A stretch of 51,122 nt of DNA, taken from NCBI RefSeq assembly GCF_020169415.1, contig NZ_JAIULG010000034.1, positions 1-51,122 on the forward strand, in the 5' to 3' direction. Source of the stretch: Tsukamurella sp. M9C (GTDB lineage Bacteria > Actinomycetota > Actinomycetes > Mycobacteriales > Mycobacteriaceae). Below the pieces are notes generated by a model that was not told the DNA's origin, did not search any database, and was given only the letters and a program-made list of their open reading frames with translations. The position numbers and the translations under genes are program-made. Numbering within the stretch: the stretch's first letter is position 1; every line of letters begins with the position of its first letter. Of the stretch, positions 1 through 8,655 are shown piece by piece.

Positions 1-603
1 CTCCTGCTCGGCTGCGCGGACATGCCCGGCCTGCGCTGGGGCGACCTGGCGCTGCGCGGCGGCCACGTCCCGTCCGAGGCGCTGGTCGCGGCGCTCCCCG
101 GGCGTGCCGGGGCCGTCGCGGTGCTGTCGGCGGGCGGGTCGGTCGCCGCCGGGTCGCGCGACGCAGGCGGCGCTCCGTCGCCCGGGATCCCGGTCGAGGG
201 TCTGCTCGCGGTGATCGACGCGGGCCGCCGCAGCGTGGGCGTCACCGTCGTCGACCTGCCCCGGCGGGACGACCCGGCGACGTCCGCGTGCCTCGAGGTC
301 GCGGACGTGGTGGTCGTCGTCGCCGCTGCCACGGTGCGGGGGTGCGCCGCCGCGCGCACGGTGGCCGACGGGCTGGCGGGCCGCGCTCGGCAGGTCGGGC
401 TGGTGGTGCGCGGTCCCGCGCCGGGCGGGCTGTCGGCGCGCGACGTCGAGCGGTCCGTCGGGGTACCGCTGCTGGCGTCGATGCGCCCGCAGCCCGGCCT
501 GGCCGCCCAGCTCGACGACGGCGGGCTGCGGCTGCGCCGGGGTACACCGCTGGCCGTGGCGGCGGGCCGCGTGCTCGACGGCCTGCGACGGGGTGCGGCG
601 TGA
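1..603 (+). CDS. ssd: Septum-site-determining-like protein Ssd (CpaE/MinD-like), 3' part
   Basis: The reading frame is open at the left edge, so the N-terminal part lies outside the window; about 200 residues are visible. The piece resembles the C-terminal half of the Ssd proteins of Mycobacteriales (Rv3660c type). These are MinD/ParA-like ATPase relatives, like CpaE, that sit in front of Tad pilus genes and have been linked to septum placement. No Walker A motif is visible in this part, as expected for a C-terminal fragment. The stop codon overlaps the GTG of the next gene (GTGA, 600-603), so the two are translationally coupled. The family call rests mostly on gene order plus the alternating Val-rich strands and D/G turns typical of this fold. 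Confidence 0.75.
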   Translation, partial: LLLGCADMPGLRWGDLALRGGHVPSEALVAALPGRAGAVAVLSAGGSVAAGSRDAGGAPSPGIPVEGLLAVIDAGRRSVGVTVVDLPRRDDPATSACLEVADVVVVVAAATVRGCAAARTVADGLAGRARQVGLVVRGPAPGGLSARDVERSVGVPLLASMRPQPGLAAQLDDGGLRLRRGTPLAVAAGRVLDGLRRGAA

Positions 604-1781
604 CGTCCCCCGACGGCGACCTCCTGGCCCGGGTGCGGGAGCGGCTCGCGCACACGGCAGCGGTGCTCACGCCCGACGTGATGGCGGCCGCGCTTCGCGC
701 CGAATGCGGGGGCGTGTTGGGCGATACGGACCTGCTCGACGGCCTCGCGTACCTCGAGACGGAGCTCGTCGGCGCCGGCCGACTCGAGCCCCTCCTCGCC
801 GATCCGGACGTCGCGGACGTGCTGGTCTGTGGCCCGCGAAAGGTGTGGGTGGACCGGGGCCGGGGGCTCGAGGCCGCGGGCGTCGTCTTCGAGGACGACG
901 ACGCCGTGCGGCGCCTCGCCGCGCGGCTCGCGCTGGCGGCGGGGCGGCGGCTGGACGACGCGCAGCCCTGGGTGGACGGGCATCTGCCCGCCGGGCCGGG
1001 CGGCCGCGCCGGGAGCGGGATCCGGCTGCACGCGGTTCTGCCGCCCCTGGCGCACGACGGCACCTGCATCTCGCTGCGCGTGCTGCGGCCGGCGACGCAG
1101 ACGCTCGACACGCTCATCGACGGTGGGGCGGTGCCGGGCGAGGTGGCAGACCTCGTGCGGCGGGTGGTGGCGGCCCGGCTCGCCTTCCTCGTGGTCGGCG
1201 GCACGGGTAGCGGCAAGACGACGCTGCTCAACGGCCTGCTCGGCGCGGTGGATCCGGCGGAGCGGGTGCTGTGCGTAGAGGACGCGCACGAACTCGATCC
1301 CGTTCACCCGCACGTGGTCTCGCTGCTGGCGCGGGGCGCGAACGTCGAGGGCGTCGGCGAGGTGACGGTGCGGGACCTGGTGCGGCAGGCACTGCGGATG
1401 CGGCCCGACCGCATCGTGGTCGGCGAGGTCCGCGGCGCCGAGGTGGTCGATCTGCTCACCGCCCTGAACACCGGCCACGACGGCGGTGCCGGCACCGTCC
1501 ACGCCAACTCGCCGCGGGAGGTGCCCGCCCGGCTCGAAGCGCTGGCGGCGCTCGGCGGCCTCGGCCGGGAGGCGCTCCACGCCCAGCTGGCCGCGGCCTT
1601 CCAGGTGGTGTTCGCGGTGCACCGCTGGCCCTCGGGCCGGCGCGGGCTGCGCAGCATCGGCGTCGTCGACCGGGGCGACGACGGCTACGTGCGGGTGCTG
1701 GCCGCGTGGGACCGCGACGGTGGCTTCACAGCGGAGGCGGAGCGCGTGCACGCGCTGCTCGCGGAGCGGGGTGCCCCGTGA
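600..1781 (+). CDS. tadA: Tad pilus assembly ATPase TadA/CpaF
   Basis: Secretion ATPase of the GSPII_E/VirB11 family that powers assembly of the Flp pilus at the inner membrane face. Starting at the GTG that overlaps the previous stop gives 393 residues, normal for actinobacterial CpaF. Walker A (GGTGSGKT) is at residues 200-207. The Walker B/Asp-box segment [12 protein letters not shown] follows, and the His-box-like [14 protein letters not shown] comes after it. The N-terminal 110 residues form the usual helical domain. A longer frame reaches back to 288, but the extra N-terminus is Arg/Gly-rich and antisense-like, so it was rejected. It is coupled to the next gene by a second GTGA overlap. 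Confidence 0.93.
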   Translation: MTSPDGDLLARVRERLAHTAAVLTPDVMAAALRAECGGVLGDTDLLDGLAYLETELVGAGRLEPLLADPDVADVLVCGPRKVWVDRGRGLEAAGVVFEDDDAVRRLAARLALAAGRRLDDAQPWVDGHLPAGPGGRAGSGIRLHAVLPPLAHDGTCISLRVLRPATQTLDTLIDGGAVPGEVADLVRRVVAARLAFLVVGGTGSGKTTLLNGLLGAVDPAERVLCVEDAHELDPVHPHVVSLLARGANVEGVGEVTVRDLVRQALRMRPDRIVVGEVRGAEVVDLLTALNTGHDGGAGTVHANSPREVPARLEALAALGGLGREALHAQLAAAFQVVFAVHRWPSGRRGLRSIGVVDRGDDGYVRVLAAWDRDGGFTAEAERVHALLAERGAP

Positions 1782-2578
1782 CCGCTGCGATCGTCCTGCT
1801 CGCCGCGGCGGCGCTGGCCTGGCCCGGCGGTCCCGCCGCCGCGCGGCTCCGGGCGCAGTACGCGCCCGCGTCGTCGCCGGTCGCGCGGCGCTGGGGCTGG
1901 TTGGTCGTCGCGGTCCCCGTCGGTGCGCTTCTGATCGGCCCCGGTCAGGCGCTGGCGGCGGCGCTCGCCGCGGGCACCGTCCGCGATCTCCGGGCGCGGA
2001 ACCGCGCAGCGCGGGAGCGGATGTCCCGGCTCTCGGCGATCCTCGCCGGCGTGGAGGCGATGGTCGCCGAGCTGTCCGTCGGCGCCCACCCCGCTGCCGC
2101 CTGCACCACCGCGGGCCGCGACGCCGACGACCCGCGCGTCCGGGCCGTCTTCGCGGAGATGGCCGGGCGGGCGGAGCTCGGCGGCGACGTGGCCGTGGGC
2201 CTCCGGGCGCACGCCGGCGAGAGCGCGGCGTGGTCCCGGATCGCCGCGGCCTGGGAGACGGGCACGCGGCACGGGATAGGCATGGGCGAGCTCCTCGCCT
2301 CCGTCCGGGAGGACCTGCGGGCGCGCGAGCGGTACGAGCGGCGGGCGCACTCGTCGCTGGCCGGGGCGCGCGCCACCGCGCAGGTGCTCGCCGCCCTTCC
2401 AGTGCTCGGCGTGGCGATGGGCCAGCTGATCGGCGCCGACCCGCTCGGCACGCTGCTCGGCACCGGCGCGGGCGGCGTCCTGCTGGTGGTCGGGACGTGT
2501 CTGACGTGCGCCGGGCTCCTCTGGTCCCGCGCCATCGCCGACGGTGCCGCCGGCACCGGATCGGGAGAGCGGTCGTGA
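1778..2578 (+). CDS. tadB: Tad pilus inner-membrane platform protein TadB
   Basis: A type II secretion F-domain protein of 266 residues, shorter than the proteobacterial TadB but normal for Mycobacteriales (Rv3658c type). An N-terminal hydrophobic helix is followed by a cytoplasmic Ala/Arg-rich helical region of about 100-150 residues and two C-terminal membrane helices (around residues 200-250). It forms the membrane platform on which TadA acts. GTG was taken as the start because it overlaps the TadA stop as GTGA, the same geometry used at neighbouring junctions. Confidence 0.87.
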   Translation: MTAAIVLLAAAALAWPGGPAAARLRAQYAPASSPVARRWGWLVVAVPVGALLIGPGQALAAALAAGTVRDLRARNRAARERMSRLSAILAGVEAMVAELSVGAHPAAACTTAGRDADDPRVRAVFAEMAGRAELGGDVAVGLRAHAGESAAWSRIAAAWETGTRHGIGMGELLASVREDLRARERYERRAHSSLAGARATAQVLAALPVLGVAMGQLIGADPLGTLLGTGAGGVLLVVGTCLTCAGLLWSRAIADGAAGTGSGERS

Positions 2579-3177
2579 GCGGGCACGGACCGCTCGCCGC
2601 CGCGCTGGCGTTGCTGGCGGCGGCGCTGCTCGTACTGCCGGTGGCGGCGCGCTCGGCGGTGGCGGTCACCGTCTCCGGGGAGACGGCGCGGTCGCGCGGG
2701 ATGCGACTGCCGCGGCGGGCCGCGGTGCCGGACCCGTTCGAGGCCGCCGCGGCCTACGACCTGTTCGCCGTCTGTCTGCGCGCGGGTATGCCGACGGCCG
2801 ACGCGGCCCGCGCCGTCGTCGCGGGCGCGCCGCCCGCGCTCGCGGAGGTGCTGGCCCGCGCGGCGGAACTGCTGGCCCTGGGCTCGGACGCCGAGGCCGC
2901 GTGGCGGACGGAGTCGGCGGACCCGCAGGTCGTCGGGCTCACCCGCATGCTCCGACGGTCCGCCCGCGCGGGTTCCTCGCCGGCCGCCGGGCTGGCGGAC
3001 CTCGCGCGCACCGAACGGGCGCAGGCCGAGGACCGCGCGGTCGCGGCGGGCGAGCGGGCCGGCGTCGCAGTCGCGGGGCCGCTCGGACTGTGCTTCCTGC
3101 CGGCGTTCGTGTGCTTGGGCATCGTGCCGGTGGTGATGGGACTCGCGGGCAAGGTGCTCGGGGAGGGGCTGCTGTAG
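2575..3177 (+). CDS. tadC: Tad pilus inner-membrane platform protein TadC
   Basis: A 200-residue F-domain (GSPII_F) protein, the second platform subunit of the Tad machine. It has an N-terminal membrane helix (residues about 5-30), a cytoplasmic helical region containing the typical RRSARAGSSPAAGL stretch, and a C-terminal hydrophobic segment with GLCFLPAFVCLGIVPV. The GTG start overlaps the TadB stop (GTGA at 2575-2578). The stop is 23 bases before the pilin start. Confidence 0.85.
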   Translation: MSGHGPLAAALALLAAALLVLPVAARSAVAVTVSGETARSRGMRLPRRAAVPDPFEAAAAYDLFAVCLRAGMPTADAARAVVAGAPPALAEVLARAAELLALGSDAEAAWRTESADPQVVGLTRMLRRSARAGSSPAAGLADLARTERAQAEDRAVAAGERAGVAVAGPLGLCFLPAFVCLGIVPVVMGLAGKVLGEGLL

Positions 3178-3200
3178 CGGTCCGACGGAAGGGGGATGGA

Positions 3201-3395
3201 ATGTGGATTCGATTGCGATGCAGGATGACCGAGCTGATGCTGGAGGACGACGGCATGAGTACGGTCGAATACGCAATAGGCACGATAGCGGCCGCTGCCT
3301 TCGGCGCGGTGTTGTACGGGGTCGTCACCGGCGACAACATCGTCAGCGGGCTGACGGACATCATCGGCAAGGCGCTGGGCACCTCGACCGGCTAG
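3201..3395 (+). CDS. flp: Flp-type pilin (DUF4244 family)
   Basis: A 64-residue prepilin. A short positively charged leader ends in EDDG (residues 15-18) and is followed by MSTVEYAIGT and a continuous hydrophobic helix. Gly at -1 and Glu at +5 fit class III prepilin peptidase cleavage between residues 18 and 19, leaving a mature pilin of about 46 residues. A purine-rich ribosome-binding site (GGAAGGGGG) lies 5 to 14 bases before the ATG. This is the structural subunit that the upstream ATPase and platform proteins should polymerise. No prepilin peptidase gene (TadV/CpaA) is in the window. Confidence 0.88.
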   Translation: MWIRLRCRMTELMLEDDGMSTVEYAIGTIAAAAFGAVLYGVVTGDNIVSGLTDIIGKALGTSTG

Positions 3396-3727
3396 CCGGG
3401 GACGCGGGCGCGGTCACCGTCGAGGCGGCGTTCGCCGTCGCCAGCCTGATCACCGTGTTGGTGCTGAGCGTGGGCGCGGTCGTGGGCGTCACCGCCCATG
3501 TGCGGTGTGTGGACGCCGCGCGCGAAGCGGCCCGGCTCAGCGCCCGGGGCGACGACGCCCGCGCTTCCCGCGCGGTCGAGTCGGTCGGCCCGCCGGGCGC
3601 GACGTCGACGGTGAGCCGGAGCGAAGACACGGTGACGGTGCAGGTCCGGGCCCCGGTGGCGCTGTTGCCGGGACTGACCGTCTCCGCCACGGCGGTCGCC
3701 GCCGTGGAACCGGGGGCGGCACCGTGA
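3392..3727 (+). CDS. TadE-like minor pilin, start codon unclear
   Basis: The frame encodes a short leader ending in Gly, then AVTVEAAFAVASL and a hydrophobic helix. This is the TadE pattern, with cleavage after Gly and Glu at +5, followed by about 80 residues with VDAAREAARL. It matches Rv3655c by position and motif. The start is a problem: no ATG, GTG, TTG or CTG occurs in this frame between 3221 and the conserved part. The coordinate given is CTA at 3392, which overlaps the pilin stop as CTAG, the same one-base-back geometry as the GTGA junctions elsewhere in the operon. Other starts (GTG 3203, ATG 3218) would overlap the whole pilin gene out of frame. The downstream end overlaps the next gene (GTGA). 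Confidence 0.7.
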   Translation, partial: LAGDAGAVTVEAAFAVASLITVLVLSVGAVVGVTAHVRCVDAAREAARLSARGDDARASRAVESVGPPGATSTVSRSEDTVTVQVRAPVALLPGLTVSATAVAAVEPGAAP

Positions 3728-4104
3728 CGGCGGGGCCGCGCGCCGCTCCGACGAGGGCCCCGCGTGGCGGGCGGGAGGACGGCGTGGCGACGGTGCTCGC
3801 CGCCGTGATGGTCGCCGCGATCGTCGTGGTGGCGGTCATGGTGGTCGACGTGGGCGCCGCCGTATCCGCCCGCCACCGCGCGCAGGCCGCGGCCGACCTG
3901 GCGGCGCTCGCCGGCGCCGCGAGCGCGATCGACGCGGAGGAGGCGTGCGCGGCGGCGGACCGTCTGGCCCGGGCGAACGCGGGATCGCTCCGGGCGTGCG
4001 GCGTGGACGGATTCGAGGTGACGGTGCGCGTGAGTGTCCCGGTCTCCCTGTCGGTCTTCGGATCCGACGAGGCCACCGCGGTCGCCCGAGCGGGCCCGGC
4101 GTGA
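3724..4104 (+). CDS. Rv3654c-like secreted pseudopilin (TadE/G-associated)
   Basis: A 126-residue protein with a charged N-terminus, then EDGVATVLAAVMVAAIVVVAVMVVDVG, a long membrane helix beginning just after a Gly as in pseudopilins. Position +5 is Leu rather than Glu. The helix is followed by SARHRAQAAADLAALAGA, the TadG-like motif that typifies Rv3654c proteins at the end of this operon. It contains two further Cys in the C-terminal part (CAAADRL, RACGV). The GTG start overlaps the previous stop. The gene ends six bases before the convergent exporter gene, and no hairpin terminator was seen in that gap. Confidence 0.8.
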   Translation: MTAGPRAAPTRAPRGGREDGVATVLAAVMVAAIVVVAVMVVDVGAAVSARHRAQAAADLAALAGAASAIDAEEACAAADRLARANAGSLRACGVDGFEVTVRVSVPVSLSVFGSDEATAVARAGPA

Positions 4105-4110
4105 GCGCTC

Positions 4111-7100
4111 TCAGCCGGCGAGGTAGCCCCACTCCGGCGCCAGCGCGGCCCACGGCCCGATCGCGGCGATCCGCCCGTCGACCAGCACCACCACCCGGTC
4201 GGCCCGGGCCAGCGCGGCCCGCTTGGACGTCGCCCCGATCACGGTGGCGCGGCGCTCGCGCAGCGCCTGCCACAGCTCGATCTCGGTCGTGGCGTCCAGC
4301 GCGCTGGACACGTCGTCGGCGAGCAGCAGCTCGGCGTCGGTGGCCAGCGCCCGCGCGAGCGCGAGCCGCTGGACCTGGCCGCCGGAGAGTCGCACGCCCC
4401 GGTGTCCGACCAGCGCGTCCCGTCCGCCCGCCGCGGCGACGTCCGATCCGAGTCGGGCGTCGGCGACGGGGCCGTCGAAGGCGCGCTCGTGGCCGAGCCG
4501 GACGTTGTCGGCGAAGGTCCCGGACAGCACCCGGGGCACCTGGGCGATGTGCGCCACCTGTCCCGGCCGCAGGAACACCTCGGCGTCGGCCACCGGCCGG
4601 CCGTTCCACAGGATCTCGCCGCGGTGCGAGACCAGGCCGGCCAGCGCCGCCAGCAGGCTCGACTTGCCGGATCCGACCTGGCCCACGAGCAGCACCAGCT
4701 CGCCGGCCGAGACGCGCAGGTCGACGTGCTCGACGCCGATCGTCCCGTCGTCGTGGACGGCGGCGACGTCGCGCAGTTCCAGCTCGGCCAGCGGAACCCG
4801 GGGCACCTCAGGGGGCTCCGGTGCGGCGCCGGCGACCAGGTCGACGCCCGGCGGCACGGTCATCAGATCCACGCCGCCGGCGAAGCGGCTCGTCTCGGCC
4901 TGCCAGGCGCGGGTGCCGGGGGCATCGGTCACGACGCTGCCGGCGACCCGGCCGAACCAGCCGAAGCCGCTGACCGCGTTGGCGACCAGCAGCGTCGTCG
5001 CCAGCTCCCAGGCCCCGCCCGCGTACGCCGCCCACGCGGCCACCACCCCGGCGCTGACCATCACGACCGGCACGCCCTCCAGGGCGGCCTGCACGCGATG
5101 CTCGGTCACGGCGGCCTGGACGCGGCCGGTGTCGACCCTGCGCAGGTGCGCCAGGACCGCGGGGGTGGTGGCGGAGAGCTTGACGGTGCGCGCCGACTCC
5201 AGTGCGGACACCAGGGCGCGGCCGAATCGGGCTCGGGCCCTGGACGCCGCCGCCGCGGACCGGCCGGCGATCGGGCGGCCGATGCTGGAGGCGACGGCGG
5301 AGGCGACGAGAACGACGAGGAGGATCCCGCCGGCTGCCCAGGTCCCGCCGAGGAGCGAGGTCGCCGCAGCGATCAGGATCCCGTTGACGAAGTCCACCCA
5401 GCGATCGGCGTACCGCGCGTAGCGGTCCGCGTCCATGGTCCGGGCGACGACCTCCCCCGGCGGGGTGCGGGGGAGGCGATGCGGTTGGGTCTGGCCGTGC
5501 AGGACCGCCATCCGGACCCGCAGCATGACCTCGATCCACCACCGCGGGTAGAGCCGGAAGGCTTCGGAGATCGCCAGCGGTGCGACGATCATTGACAGCA
5601 CCACCCCCAACGTCAGCCACGTCGGCCGTTCGCCCCGGCTGATCGCCTCCACGGTCTGGCCCCAGAGAAGTCCGGTCACCGCGCCCTGCGCGCCGGTCAG
5701 CGCCGCCACGAGGAACAGGACCGCGCCGACGACACCCCAGAGCGGCCGGACCAGCAGCACGTGGACGATCCCCCGGGTCAACGACGGGCCGTTGCCGACC
5801 TCCCGGAGCGGGGGCGGCGGTCCCATCCGCCGGCGCCCCCCGACGGTGGCCTCCGGTGGCGCCGTCGGAGCCGCGGAGGACGCTCCCTCGGCCGGGGCGT
5901 CGGTCCTGCTGGCGGCGAGCAGTGCGGCGAACGGCCCGGGCACCTCGGCCAGCGCCGCCCGAGATCCCTGTTGCACGATCCGACCCCGGTCGAGCACGGC
6001 CACGAGCGGCGCCCGCTCGATGGTGGTGAGCCGGTGCGCGATCAGGATTCCGGTGCGGCCCAACAGCAACCGGTCCGACGCGGCGATCACGAGCTGCTCG
6101 GTGAGCGGGTCCATCCGCGCGGTGGCCTCGTCCAGGATCACCACATCGACGTCGCGGACCATGAGCCGACAGAACGCGACCAACTGCTCCTCACCCGCCG
6201 ACAGCGTCGTTCCGCCCGGCCCGAGCGGACTGTCCACCCCGTCGGGCAGGCCGTCGACCCAGGTCTGCAGGCCGAGCCGGCGGATGGTGGCGTCGATCTG
6301 CTCGTGGGTGATCGACGGGTCGAACAGGGCGATGTTGTCGGCCAGCGACCCGATCAGGATCTCGGTCCGCTGGGTGACGACGCCGACCCGGGACCGCAGT
6401 CGGTGCAGGTCGATCCGATCGATGTCCATCCCGTTGAGGAAGACGGTTCCCGCCGGGGGATCGACGGCGCGCGACAGGAGCGCCGCCAGTGTCGACTTGC
6501 CGGACCCGGTCCGCCCGACCAGGGCGACGGTCCGCCCCGCGGGGATCGTGAGGTCGATCCCGCTCAGCGCGAATGTGCCTTCGGCGTAACTGAAGTCGAG
6601 GTCGCGGATCTCGATGCTCACGCCCGGATCGCCGTCGGGGGTGGGGATGTCCGCGCCGCCCTCGGGCTCCGGCGCGGAGGCGAGCATCTGCCGGATCCGG
6701 ATGACCGCACCCATCCCTGCCTGCAGATCGGGCAGTTGCTCGGCCAGCTGGGCCACCTGACCGACGAACATCGAGGTCACCAGGAACAGGGTGACCAGCC
6801 GGGCGACCGACATCGAGCCGTCGACCGCCAGCGCGATTCCGGTGACCGCGATCCCGGCGAGCAGGCCGTGCAGCAACAGTCCGGCGCGGCGCGCCAGCCG
6901 CGTTTCGACGCTGACGACGTCGTAGAACCGGGCGTGGATGACGGCCGAGAGTCGTGCCAGCCGGGCGATCGAATGCGACTGGCCCAGGCTGGTGCGCAGG
7001 TCGTCGCGGCCGGCGATGCCCTCCTCCAGGGCGGCCGCCTGGTCCGTCCACGCGATCTCCTCGATCACCTTGCGGCGCGCGATCTCGCCGAGCAGTCGCC

Positions 7101-7647
7101 GGATGGCGAACCAGGTGACGGCCGCGAGGATCGGGAACAGGAGGAACGCCGGCCACCACGAGACGCCGGCGATGATCCAGATCGGCAGGCACGACGCGAC
7201 CGTGCGGAACAGCGACCACAACTGCCAGCGCGCCAGGTTGCCGATCTCGTGGGTGTCGTCGTCGACCCGGTCGAGGATCTCGCCCACCGCCTGCTCGGTG
7301 AGCACCGACAGGGGCTGACGCATCGCCGACTGCAGGACGTCGTCGCGCAGTGCGCCCTCGGCGCGGTCGACCACTCCGACCCAGGCGATCTTGCCGACCG
7401 ATTCGATCACCGCCGCCCCCAGCAGGCACACCGCCAGCGCGACGATCAGGTGGCCTGCCGGGTTCTCCGCCAGCCGGCCGGCGAACACCGTGCCGGCGGC
7501 GGAGCCGAGCGCGGCCACCCAGACGGCGACGATCGCGCCGACCGCCACGGGGCTGCGAAGCCGCCGCCAGGTCACCTGGCGTTCGGGGCTGATCGGCGGG
7601 ATCGGCGGCGTCGAGGTCGGCGCGGCGGAAAGGGTCGAACTGGACAT
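4111..7647 (-). CDS. Fused two-module ABC exporter (TMD-NBD-TMD-NBD)
   Basis: A 1178-residue single-chain exporter with two type IV ABC exporter modules. The first membrane domain covers about residues 30-310. NBD1 has Walker A GRTGSGKS at 378-385, a degenerate signature LSAGE, Walker B VVILDEA with catalytic Glu, and switch His in LIAHRL. The second membrane domain covers about 590-880. NBD2 has Walker A GQVGSGKS at 989-996, a canonical signature LSGGQ, Walker B LLLADD with Asp instead of Glu, and GATSKRA where the switch His should be. One canonical and one degenerate ATP site would therefore form. A frame extending to 8235 was rejected because its extra N-terminus is Arg/Pro-rich and antisense to a neighbour; the ATG at 7647 begins a Ser/Pro leader and then helix 1. 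Substrate unknown. Confidence 0.9.
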   Translation of the reverse strand: MSSSTLSAAPTSTPPIPPISPERQVTWRRLRSPVAVGAIVAVWVAALGSAAGTVFAGRLAENPAGHLIVALAVCLLGAAVIESVGKIAWVGVVDRAEGALRDDVLQSAMRQPLSVLTEQAVGEILDRVDDDTHEIGNLARWQLWSLFRTVASCLPIWIIAGVSWWPAFLLFPILAAVTWFAIRRLLGEIARRKVIEEIAWTDQAAALEEGIAGRDDLRTSLGQSHSIARLARLSAVIHARFYDVVSVETRLARRAGLLLHGLLAGIAVTGIALAVDGSMSVARLVTLFLVTSMFVGQVAQLAEQLPDLQAGMGAVIRIRQMLASAPEPEGGADIPTPDGDPGVSIEIRDLDFSYAEGTFALSGIDLTIPAGRTVALVGRTGSGKSTLAALLSRAVDPPAGTVFLNGMDIDRIDLHRLRSRVGVVTQRTEILIGSLADNIALFDPSITHEQIDATIRRLGLQTWVDGLPDGVDSPLGPGGTTLSAGEEQLVAFCRLMVRDVDVVILDEATARMDPLTEQLVIAASDRLLLGRTGILIAHRLTTIERAPLVAVLDRGRIVQQGSRAALAEVPGPFAALLAASRTDAPAEGASSAAPTAPPEATVGGRRRMGPPPPLREVGNGPSLTRGIVHVLLVRPLWGVVGAVLFLVAALTGAQGAVTGLLWGQTVEAISRGERPTWLTLGVVLSMIVAPLAISEAFRLYPRWWIEVMLRVRMAVLHGQTQPHRLPRTPPGEVVARTMDADRYARYADRWVDFVNGILIAAATSLLGGTWAAGGILLVVLVASAVASSIGRPIAGRSAAAASRARARFGRALVSALESARTVKLSATTPAVLAHLRRVDTGRVQAAVTEHRVQAALEGVPVVMVSAGVVAAWAAYAGGAWELATTLLVANAVSGFGWFGRVAGSVVTDAPGTRAWQAETSRFAGGVDLMTVPPGVDLVAGAAPEPPEVPRVPLAELELRDVAAVHDDGTIGVEHVDLRVSAGELVLLVGQVGSGKSSLLAALAGLVSHRGEILWNGRPVADAEVFLRPGQVAHIAQVPRVLSGTFADNVRLGHERAFDGPVADARLGSDVAAAGGRDALVGHRGVRLSGGQVQRLALARALATDAELLLADDVSSALDATTEIELWQALRERRATVIGATSKRAALARADRVVVLVDGRIAAIGPWAALAPEWGYLAG

Positions 7648-7760
7648 CGTAGGTCCACGGTAGAGCGCGCCGTCCGCCGCTGTCGCGTCCTTTTCCGGCC
7701 CGCCGAACCGGCGCCGTGCGCTGCGAAGCAATGCGCCGGCACGTCGTGAATCCCGTGCGT

Positions 7761-8255
7761 TCAGCCCTCGATCAGGGCGTCGGCGTAGTGGCGTGCCGAG
7801 ACGCGGTAGTAGGAGAGACGGTTCGCGAGGGCGTGGATCGTGGCGGCGAGCGCTTCCCGGTCGCGTCCCAGGTCCGCGAGCATCAGGGCGCGGAAGACGA
7901 CGACGGCGTCGTCGAGCCCGTCCCCGCGATCGGTATCGAGCGCCGCGAGCAGGCGCAGGCCGTCCTCCGGTTCGCCGAGGTTGCGGAGCGAGCTCGCGAG
8001 CTGGATCGTGGCCTGACGCGCGCGGTGGTCGTCGAGTCCCGCCTCCAGCGCCGCGTGGTACCCGGCCACGGCGAGGTCCGGTCGATCGAGCGCGTCGTGC
8101 GCGCCCGCCACCTCGAACCGGCGGACGCCCTCGGGAACCTCGGGGGCGGCGACGGCGCGCTCCATCCGGGCGAGGAACGCGGCCGGCTCGTCGGTGTCCA
8201 GGTATCCCCAGATCGCCTCGATGTCGTCCTCCCACGCCATCCGATCAGTCGTCAC
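7761..8255 (-). CDS. Tetratricopeptide-repeat protein, about 164 aa
   Basis: A soluble all-helical protein with repeated Ala-rich helix pairs such as FEVAGAHDALDRPDLAVAGYHAALEAG and LMLADLGRDREALAATIHALA, the spacing of TPR units. It fits the small TPR family common in actinobacteria. It probably acts as a protein-binding scaffold; its partner cannot be inferred. GTG at 8255 was chosen because TACGGT lies exactly six bases upstream on the same strand, as in leaderless transcripts. An in-frame ATG at 8240 is the alternative. Confidence 0.72.
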   Translation of the reverse strand: MTTDRMAWEDDIEAIWGYLDTDEPAAFLARMERAVAAPEVPEGVRRFEVAGAHDALDRPDLAVAGYHAALEAGLDDHRARQATIQLASSLRNLGEPEDGLRLLAALDTDRGDGLDDAVVVFRALMLADLGRDREALAATIHALANRLSYYRVSARHYADALIEG

Positions 8256-8261
8256 CCCGCC

Positions 8262-8267
8262 ACCGTA
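8262..8267 (-). promoter_or_regulatory. Leaderless -10 box of the TPR gene
   Basis: TACGGT is followed by six bases and then GTG (8255). The TANNNT-N6-RTG layout places transcription start at or next to the start codon. Confidence 0.5.
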
Positions 8268-8324
8268 GTTCCCGATCGTCGGCGACGTGCTGCGCGCCGC
8301 CGACGACCGGCGCACACTGGGGCG

Positions 8325-8654
8325 ATGGCGTACGACGAGGGGCTGGCGGACAGGATCCGGGACGCGATCGCCGGGCAGCCCGGTGTGGTGGAGAAGCGCA
8401 TGTTCGGCGGGCTGGCGTTCCTCGTCGACGGGCACATGGCGATCGCCGCGAACAGCAAGGGCGAGGCCATGGTGCACCTGGACCCGGACGCCGCCGACGA
8501 ACTGCTCGGGCCGCACGTCACGCGCACCGTCATGCGGGGGCGCGAGATGCGCGGCTGGCTCGACCTCGATGCGGAGGCGACCGCCTCGGACACCGAGCTC
8601 GCGGAGTGGGTGCGGCGCACCGTCGACTACGCGCGGTCCCTGCCGCCCAGGTGA
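8325..8654 (+). CDS. TfoX N-terminal domain protein
   Basis: A 109-residue protein built from one TfoX_N domain: VEKRMFGGLAFLVDGHMAIAAN followed by the D-P-D-A, M-R-G-R-E-M-R-G-W and terminal WVRR segments usual in actinobacterial members. TfoX was named for competence regulation in Haemophilus, but stand-alone actinobacterial forms have no established role. The ATG is preceded by CACACT six bases upstream, a weak match to a leaderless -10. The gene converges on the helicase gene with one base between stops. Confidence 0.85.
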   Translation: MAYDEGLADRIRDAIAGQPGVVEKRMFGGLAFLVDGHMAIAANSKGEAMVHLDPDAADELLGPHVTRTVMRGREMRGWLDLDAEATASDTELAEWVRRTVDYARSLPPR

Positions 8655-8655
8655 C

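Noticed and set aside
5761-7749. Long plus-strand frame (662 codons) opposite the ABC exporter
   Set aside because: The exporter carries all nucleotide-binding motifs on the minus strand; the plus-strand product is Arg/Gly/Asp-rich low complexity.
7648-8235. N-terminal extension of the ABC exporter frame
   Set aside because: The added stretch is Arg/Pro-rich, runs through the TPR gene out of frame and precedes a good ATG at the start of the first membrane domain.
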